In this document: positions 63,936 through 64,000 of the stretch, one piece after another
Position numbering within the stretch: position 1 is the first letter of the stretch
Layout of the letters: each line of letters starts with the position of its first letter
Source: Chlorobaculum thiosulfatiphilum
GTDB taxonomy: Bacteria > Bacteroidota > Chlorobiia > Chlorobiales > Chlorobiaceae
DNA: 64,000 bases
Reading direction: 5' to 3'
Assembly (NCBI RefSeq): GCF_006265165.1
Contig: NZ_VDCH01000007.1
Location: 30,495 to 94,494, forward strand
Position numbers and translations under genes: made by a program
Notes under the pieces: model-generated
The model's database searches: none
The model's input: only the letters and a program-made list of their open reading frames with translations
What the model was told of the DNA's origin: nothing

Positions 63936-64000
63936 AAAGAGCGATTTGAAATATTCTTCTGACCAGCGACATCGAAACAAGGCGATATTGCCCTGCAAAC
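63919..64000 (-). mobile_element. Probable edge of an insertion sequence, transposase C-terminus running off the window
   Basis: The minus strand encodes QYRLVSMSLVRRIFQIALFR followed by DAQ and a stop at 63919, which has the look of a DDE transposase C-terminus. GGGCATCTCTAAAAAGAG at about 63924 resembles a terminal inverted repeat. Both signals together suggest an IS element whose body lies to the right of the window. Family not determined. Confidence 0.35.

Overview
The window looks like chromosome of a green sulfur bacterium (Chlorobi, probably Chlorobaculum or Chlorobium). The evidence is a PsrABC-type molybdoenzyme operon with a TorD chaperone, a GlmU-like protein of the Bacteroidetes/Chlorobi type, a class II photolyase, a high-GC core, and several AT-richer inserted patches. 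The genus is inference from gene content; no rRNA is present.

Region 1 (1-17313, all minus strand) is one long exopolysaccharide/capsule locus. Read in transcription order it holds a REC-PAS-PAS histidine kinase, a REC-PAS-PP2C phosphatase, a WecG-type glycosyltransferase with a degenerate sugar-transferase N-terminus, a WcaJ-type initiating sugar transferase, a STAS protein, an unusual nucleotidyltransferase-like/hexapeptide/sugar-transferase-like fusion, a second STAS protein, an RsbW-like anti-sigma kinase, a GT2, a hexapeptide acyltransferase, a Wza-like lipoprotein, a GT4, a GT8, a Wzx-like flippase and a Wzc-like protein that runs off the window and lacks the Walker A lysine. Many junctions are 4-bp ATGA overlaps. 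A complete partner-switching pathway (PP2C, two STAS proteins, one kinase) is built into the polysaccharide operon.

Region 2 (17314-23748) has a 1.3-kb gap with a probable 38-codon gene followed by a terminator, a small unknown gene, a DUF389 membrane protein, and an AT-richer two-gene insert (DUF2290-like protein plus SF1 helicase) that looks horizontally acquired and defence-like.

Region 3 (23749-34884, minus) carries psrA-psrB-psrC-torD, then a signalling unit transcribed as sigma-54 response regulator, APC-type transporter, histidine kinase and a 31-aa membrane peptide. Region 4 (35104-43795) has two membrane proteins, RNase R, an AT-rich PIN/antitoxin-like three-gene patch, class II photolyase, a glutamine amidotransferase, a rhodanese and tRNA-Ser(CGA).

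Region 5 (43800-49700) lies beside the tRNA and is a small island: IS3 transposase remnant, TonB C-terminal remnant, Fic protein and a 1271-aa Type IIG-like restriction-methylase. Inside the methylase, in frame, sits a Y1 HUH (REP-associated) transposase-like domain together with two copies of a perfect 24-bp palindrome. This is the most unusual object in the window.

Region 6 (49700-64000) returns to core functions: rpmE-frr, recG, a PAP2 phosphatase, rsgA, a succinate-semialdehyde dehydrogenase, a DUF1848 protein, two tandem paralogous coiled-coil/LuxR-HTH regulators, and an operon of low-molecular-weight phosphotyrosine phosphatase, diacylglycerol-kinase-like lipid kinase and GlmU-like protein. 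It ends with a truncated antitoxin, dispersed palindromes and what looks like the end of an insertion sequence at the window edge.
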